In this document: positions 12,324-16,122 of the stretch, in pieces
Layout of the letters: the number at the start of each line of letters is the position of its first letter
Numbering within the stretch: position 1 is the stretch's first letter
NCBI GenBank assembly: GCA_045133915.1
Contig: JBGUUX010000039.1
Location: forward strand, 1 to 16,122
Direction of reading: 5' to 3'
Length of the DNA: 16,122 nt
DNA from: RGIG7300 sp045133915
GTDB taxonomy: Bacteria > Bacillota > Clostridia > Oscillospirales > CAG-272
Translations under genes and position numbers: made by a program
Notes under the pieces: model-generated
Seen by the model: only the letters and a program-made list of their open reading frames with translations
What the model was told of the DNA's origin: nothing
Database searches by the model: none

Positions 12324-13877
12324 TTATTCTATTTCTGCTGTATCGTCAGCTACGGGCGCTGTGGTTGTGGGAGCCTCGCTCTGCTGGAATGCAGTTTCGG
12401 GGATCACGTCGGGGAGCGCGTAGACAGCGTTGGAGTCAACGTCTACGGTATAAGCCTCCTGCCAGCCCTTAACAGTCTCGGTGATGTAGGTCTCAAGCAT
12501 TGCGTTGTAAGCATCGTTCTGCCACTGAGCTCGGCCTTCACCTACGTAGTACATTACGTGGTAACCGTACTGGGTCTTAACAACGCCTGTGTCGCCCTGG
12601 GCCCTTGCCTCGTCAAAGAGCCAGTTTTCAAACTCTGCAACCATATCGCCCTTCTTTACGTTTTCGTAAAGGGAGTTTGCGTCTTCGTTATTTTCCTTTG
12701 CAAGAGCGTCAAAAGCCTCTGCGGTCTTGTCGCCTGCAAGGTAGGTAGCAAGGATCTCGTCAGCCTTAGCCTTAGCATCCTCGTCAGAGAGGGTAGCGCC
12801 GGTCTTAATGAGGATGTGACGAACGTCTCTTGTAGCGTCCTCTACACGGTATGCGGTCTTTTCAAGCATATATACTGTGTATGTGCCTGCGCCGTCGTCT
12901 ATAAGTGTAACGTCACCTACCATACGCTCAGCAGCAAACGCCCATGTAGAAAGGTCTGTGCCGTCTGTGTAAGCAGCTGCGGTGGTGATAGCCTCTGCCT
13001 TGGTCTTGATCTCGTCCTCGGTGAGGGGAGTTTCAAGATCTGCGTTTGCCTCGGTGAGGTTTGCTGCAACCCATGCAACAAACGCATCCTTAGAGGTAGC
13101 TGCTGCCTTGAGAGCCTCTGCGTCAGCCTTAGCCTCTGCATAAGCCTTGTTCTTTGTAGCCTCGTCAGCATCCTCCGCAACGTCAGCCTTTATAGCGTAG
13201 GAGCGGTAGTCAACCTTGTCAAGGCTGTTTTTGTTGGTGATGTAGTAGGTCTCAAAGTCCTCGTTGGTGATAGAGTCGCTGTACTCGCCCTCTACCTTGT
13301 TGTAGTACTCGGAAGCATAGATCTGGAGCTCAAGAGCGTCACGTACGTCAGACTCCTTGATGCCTGCGCCGAATACGTTGAGAAGATACTGTTCAAAATC
13401 AACCTTCATAGACTCAGCGTTAGCCTTGAGAGCATCGATCTGAACATCTATCTTGTCCTTAAGATCCTCAACCTTAAAGCCTGCGTCAAGAGCAGCCTCT
13501 GCATAGAGGAGGTAGCCGTTAACAGAGTTAGCTGTGTTGTTGAGGAAGTAGTCAAACCAAGAGGTCTGTTCGTCATAAGCCTGGCTCTTCATAGAGCTGT
13601 GAGGATCAAGACCCATGTACTGGAAGTATGTGCCGTACTGGTTGTAGGTGTTGTAGAAGTCAGAGAAGTAATAGTAGGTCATCATGCAGTTGTTGACCTT
13701 GTAGTTCTCGGATTCGATAGCGATCTCTTTTCTCAGGGAAGCGCCGGAATTGAGGTGCTTGGAGTAGAGAACGCCGCCTGCGATAAATGCAACGGAGAGG
13801 ATAACGATAGCGAGGAGAGCCGCTACGATAACTCTTACTGTACGCTGCTTCTGGGAAACGTATTTCTTAGTTGCCAT
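12324..13877 (-). CDS. Membrane-anchored PpiC/PrsA-like peptidyl-prolyl isomerase
   Basis: A protein of 517 residues. The start is the ATG complementing 13875-13877, with AAAGGAA (complement of 13883-13889) before it; an ATG five codons upstream lacks such a site. The short basic N-terminus MATKKYVSQKQR leads to one transmembrane helix at about 14-38. There is no lipobox cysteine, so it is a bitopic anchor rather than a lipoprotein like PrsA. Residues about 45-220 resemble a SurA/PrsA chaperone region, and 235-310 are very rich in Ala, Glu and Lys. The parvulin domain is at about 350-447: RDVRHILIKTG, then FDALAKENNEDANS, GDMVAEFENWLFD, and VKTQYGYHVMYYVGEG. A Thr/Pro/Ala tail ends it. It should fold exported proteins outside the membrane. 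Confidence 0.9.
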   Translation of the reverse strand: MATKKYVSQKQRTVRVIVAALLAIVILSVAFIAGGVLYSKHLNSGASLRKEIAIESENYKVNNCMMTYYYFSDFYNTYNQYGTYFQYMGLDPHSSMKSQAYDEQTSWFDYFLNNTANSVNGYLLYAEAALDAGFKVEDLKDKIDVQIDALKANAESMKVDFEQYLLNVFGAGIKESDVRDALELQIYASEYYNKVEGEYSDSITNEDFETYYITNKNSLDKVDYRSYAIKADVAEDADEATKNKAYAEAKADAEALKAAATSKDAFVAWVAANLTEANADLETPLTEDEIKTKAEAITTAAAYTDGTDLSTWAFAAERMVGDVTLIDDGAGTYTVYMLEKTAYRVEDATRDVRHILIKTGATLSDEDAKAKADEILATYLAGDKTAEAFDALAKENNEDANSLYENVKKGDMVAEFENWLFDEARAQGDTGVVKTQYGYHVMYYVGEGRAQWQNDAYNAMLETYITETVKGWQEAYTVDVDSNAVYALPDVIPETAFQQSEAPTTTAPVADDTAEIE

Positions 13878-13925
13878 GATAATTCCTTTCATATGTAAAA
13901 AATATCTTTATAAGTATAAACCTTA

Positions 13926-13959
13926 TTTGTGAACATAAGGTGAAAATTTTGTGAACATA
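13926..13959. repeat. Direct repeat TTTGTGAACATA in a divergent intergenic region
   Basis: Two exact 12-bp copies at 13926-13937 and 13948-13959, 22 bp apart. The first also sits inside the inverted pair CCTTAT / ATAAGG (13921-13940). The repeats lie upstream of both divergent genes, so they may be operator sites; this is inference. Confidence 0.5.
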
Positions 13960-13975
13960 GTTGTTGTTTATGCGG

Positions 13976-14004
13976 TTGAATTATTATCCGAAATGTGTTA
14001 TAAT
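13976..14004 (+). promoter_or_regulatory. Promoter of the alarmone synthetase operon
   Basis: TTGAAT at 13976-13981, 17-bp spacer, TATAAT at 13999-14004, about 40 bases before the start codon. Confidence 0.8.
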
Positions 14005-14044
14005 AATATTTGACCGACAAAATAACTGAAAATGAGGTTTGTCC

Positions 14045-14710
14045 ATGGAAATAAATAATAACGTTTTTGAGACCTTTGAGGGTGGTATACGTCAGTATCT
14101 TGCGCAGATGCAGCTGTATGATGCCGCAATCAAGGAGGTCAAGACAAAGCTTGAGATACTGGACAACGAGTTCAGTATAAAATACGACCATAATCCCATA
14201 CATAATATTCTGTCCCGTCTTAAGTCCCCCTTAAGCATTATGCAAAAGCTTAAAAGACGAGACCTTCCCCTTAATCTTGAATCCTTAAAAACGGGAATGA
14301 ACGATATCGCAGGTATACGTGTAATATGCAACTATCTTGACGATATATATCATATAGCAGATCTTCTGACAGGTCAGGATGACGTAAAGCTTCTTCTGCG
14401 ACGCGACTATATCAAGCATCCTAAGGAAAGCGGATACCGCAGCCTGCATCTGGTGGTGGAGATACCCGTGTTCTTGGCTGAAAGGGTAGAGCACGTTAAG
14501 TGTGAGGTGCAGATACGCACCATAGCAATGGACTTCTGGGCAAGTCTTGAGCATCAGCTCAAGTATAAGAGAAGCACCGACGTGTCCGAGGAGCTCAGAA
14601 ACCGTCTCAAGATATGCGCCGATGCCATTACCGAGGTGGACGTAGAGATGCAGGAGATACATAAGGACATTCAGAAGGATGTTCAGAAGGAAAGGACTGA
14701 CGGAGAGTGA
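14045..14710 (+). CDS. Small alarmone synthetase (GTP pyrophosphokinase, RelP/RelQ type)
   Basis: A protein of 221 residues. I use ATG 14045, 7 bases after GAGG (14034-14037); a TTG at 14039 is too close to that site. It is a single RelA/SpoT synthetase domain without the hydrolase, TGS or ACT domains of long Rel proteins. Key motifs are GMNDIAGIRVIC (84-95) with the catalytic-metal D87, DYIKHPKESGYRSLHLVV (121-138) with the base-stacking Y131, and EVQIRTIAMDFWASLEHQLKYK (154-175) with E154. It transfers pyrophosphate from ATP to GDP or GTP to make (p)ppGpp in the cytoplasm. RelP and RelQ cannot be told apart by eye. A helical acidic tail ends the protein. Its stop overlaps the next start by GTGA, so the pair is translationally coupled. 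Confidence 0.93.
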   Translation: MEINNNVFETFEGGIRQYLAQMQLYDAAIKEVKTKLEILDNEFSIKYDHNPIHNILSRLKSPLSIMQKLKRRDLPLNLESLKTGMNDIAGIRVICNYLDDIYHIADLLTGQDDVKLLLRRDYIKHPKESGYRSLHLVVEIPVFLAERVEHVKCEVQIRTIAMDFWASLEHQLKYKRSTDVSEELRNRLKICADAITEVDVEMQEIHKDIQKDVQKERTDGE

Positions 14711-16122
14711 ACGTAGTAACTCTTGGAAAATCATTGGGCTTTATAAAGCAGCTTACCGATATATCCGCATCTACTGTGGCTCCGGTAAACACACCGCCGC
14801 AAAAGCCTGCTTTTATACCCGACGGTGACACAAGCGTTTACGCCTTGCCCGAGAGCGAGGGCGTGTCCTCGGATATGCTCTGCAGCTATATTGAGGAAAT
14901 TTATAACAATAAAAGTATAAACGTACAAGGACTTATCGTCTCCCGACACGGCAAAACTCTTTTAAAAATGGGCTTTGACTCCTGGGACAGCGACGTTTGG
15001 AAGTGCGCTTTTTCTCAGTCAAAAAGCGTTACCTCTATAGCTATAGGTATGCTTATGGAGGACGGAGTTCTTACGCCAAACACCACCGTAGCCGACATTT
15101 TCGGCAAAAAGGTACCTGCCCTTTATAAGAGCAAATTTAAGGAGATGACTATGCTTCATCTTCTCAATATGTCAAGCGGAGCTCTTTTTAACGAGCTTAT
15201 GTGTATCACCACCGACAACTGGGTCAAGGGCTTTTTTACCACCGGCTCAAGCTTTGCACCGGGTGAAAAATTTAACTACAACAGCCTTAACACCTATATG
15301 CTTTCCGCAACGGTATCAATGCTTACCGGCAAGAGCATGGCTGACTTTCTTGACGAAAGGTTGTTCAAGCCCTTAGGCATCACCAACTATTTCTGGGAAA
15401 AGTGTCCCAAGGGCGCCAACAGAGGCGGTTGGGGACTCTTTATCAAATCTGCCGATCTTGTCAAGATAGGACAGATGCTTTTGCAGAACGGTGAGTGGGA
15501 GGGTAAGCATATCCTCTCGGCAAAATATATCAAGGCGGCTACCGAAAAGCGTATAGCCGTTCCCGAAGGCGCAGGCGACTATGACTACGGTCTGCAGATA
15601 TGGACCGCCCGCGACTATAACGGCTTTTTGTTTAACGGTATGCTTGGTCAGAACATGTTTTGTTTTGCTGACAGCGGTATCATCGTTGCGGTAAACTCGG
15701 GTAACACCGATATATTCCAGAAAAACGATATATTCCCTATAACTCATAAGTATTTCAATCAGAGCTTTGCCGATAGCCTTCCCCGTGATAAAAAGGGAGA
15801 AAAAAGGCTCAAAAAGCTTACAGCAACTCTGTCTCATTACCGTCCCAGACGTAATAAGCACCTCTACGAGCGTATATTCCGTAAGAGAAATATCGCCCGT
15901 CATTGCGAGGAGATAGTCGGCGACTATACCGTTACCTCAAAGGATGCGGTATCTCTGGGGCTTGTACCCGTGCTTATGCAGGTTATACTGAACAACTATA
16001 CCAAGGGAACTTTGGGCTACAGCTTCGGCCGTGATGAGAGAGGACTTTATCTCATATACAGAGAAAACGGTTGTGAAGCCAAGCTTCATATCGGTTTCGA
16101 CGCTCCCGAAAGGGATAATATC
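14707..16122 (+). CDS. Serine hydrolase of the beta-lactamase/penicillin-binding family (partial at 3' end)
   Basis: 472 codons are visible and the frame stays open to the right edge. The start is the GTG at 14707, overlapping the previous stop as GTGA; no strong ribosome site is needed if coupled. The active-site SxxK is at S103-Q-S-K106 (within CAFSQSKSVTS). The second motif is FNYNSLNTYMLS near 189-200, with Y191 as the likely general base; it reads YNS rather than YSN. Blocks SGALFNELM, PGEKFNYNS and KPLGITNYFWEKCPKG fit the family (PF00144), which includes esterases, amidases and D-Ala-D-Ala peptidases. No signal peptide is seen, so it may be cytoplasmic. After about residue 350 a basic linker (RPRRNKHLYERIFRKRN) leads into an extra C-terminal domain. 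The substrate is unknown. Confidence 0.85.
   Translation, partial: MNVVTLGKSLGFIKQLTDISASTVAPVNTPPQKPAFIPDGDTSVYALPESEGVSSDMLCSYIEEIYNNKSINVQGLIVSRHGKTLLKMGFDSWDSDVWKCAFSQSKSVTSIAIGMLMEDGVLTPNTTVADIFGKKVPALYKSKFKEMTMLHLLNMSSGALFNELMCITTDNWVKGFFTTGSSFAPGEKFNYNSLNTYMLSATVSMLTGKSMADFLDERLFKPLGITNYFWEKCPKGANRGGWGLFIKSADLVKIGQMLLQNGEWEGKHILSAKYIKAATEKRIAVPEGAGDYDYGLQIWTARDYNGFLFNGMLGQNMFCFADSGIIVAVNSGNTDIFQKNDIFPITHKYFNQSFADSLPRDKKGEKRLKKLTATLSHYRPRRNKHLYERIFRKRNIARHCEEIVGDYTVTSKDAVSLGLVPVLMQVILNNYTKGTLGYSFGRDERGLYLIYRENGCEAKLHIGFDAPERDNI

Noticed and set aside
12558..13898. Long plus-strand open frame of 446 codons opposite the foldase gene
   Set aside because: It is an antisense shadow with an implausible Val/Cys/Leu-rich composition; the minus-strand PpiC gene is clear.

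Overview
The window looks like chromosomal DNA of an anaerobic Gram-positive bacterium of the class Clostridia, most like gut Oscillospirales/Ruminococcaceae. The support is the Firmicutes-type promoters (TTGNNN, 17 bp, TATAAT) and AAGGAGG-like ribosome binding sites, a DUF3842-type protein, an ECF vitamin-transporter S component, a clade Ic-like aspartate aminotransferase, an SLH-domain protein, a PrsA-like foldase, a single-domain alarmone synthetase, and many small hairpin repeats between genes. The genus cannot be set from the sequence alone.

Layout. 1-1158: the start of a Gfo/Idh/MocA-type oxidoreductase (minus strand, cut by the left edge) diverges from an AraC-family regulator; the two promoters overlap and carry a paired direct repeat. 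This block is visibly richer in G+C than the rest. 1255-1420: a chain of small hairpins joined by a constant 7-base linker. 1457-1547: tRNA-Ser(GCU), minus strand. 1699-2931: RarA-type AAA+ ATPase. 3015-3676: a compact module of an XRE regulator divergent from a small DUF6809-like protein, with one operator copy in the spacer of each promoter and terminators at both ends. 3735-4139: DUF3842 protein. 4149-5907: a leader with an intrinsic terminator, then an ECF S component and a fused protein (unknown domain plus uridine-kinase-like domain), probably one vitamin or cofactor uptake and phosphorylation operon.

6125-7107 (minus): a two-helix membrane protein followed by a TetR regulator. 7469-7885 (minus): an unrecognised 138-residue protein. 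8093-8782 (minus): a secreted SLH-repeat protein. 7973-8081 and 8885-9412 are almost pure repeat DNA: a 40-bp tandem repeat, a second linker-hairpin chain, an inverted pair whose hairpins co-vary, and an 18-bp tandem repeat that runs into a stop codon. 9407-12102 (minus): asnS followed by an aspartate aminotransferase, a likely Asp/Asn operon. 12324-13877 (minus): a membrane-anchored PpiC foldase. 14045-16122 (plus): a small alarmone synthetase whose stop codon overlaps the start of a beta-lactamase-family serine hydrolase that runs off the right edge.

No phage, CRISPR array, rRNA gene or intact insertion sequence is seen. The most promising unexplained items are the two linker-hairpin chains with their co-varying inverted pair, and the attenuator-led ECF transporter plus fused-kinase operon.
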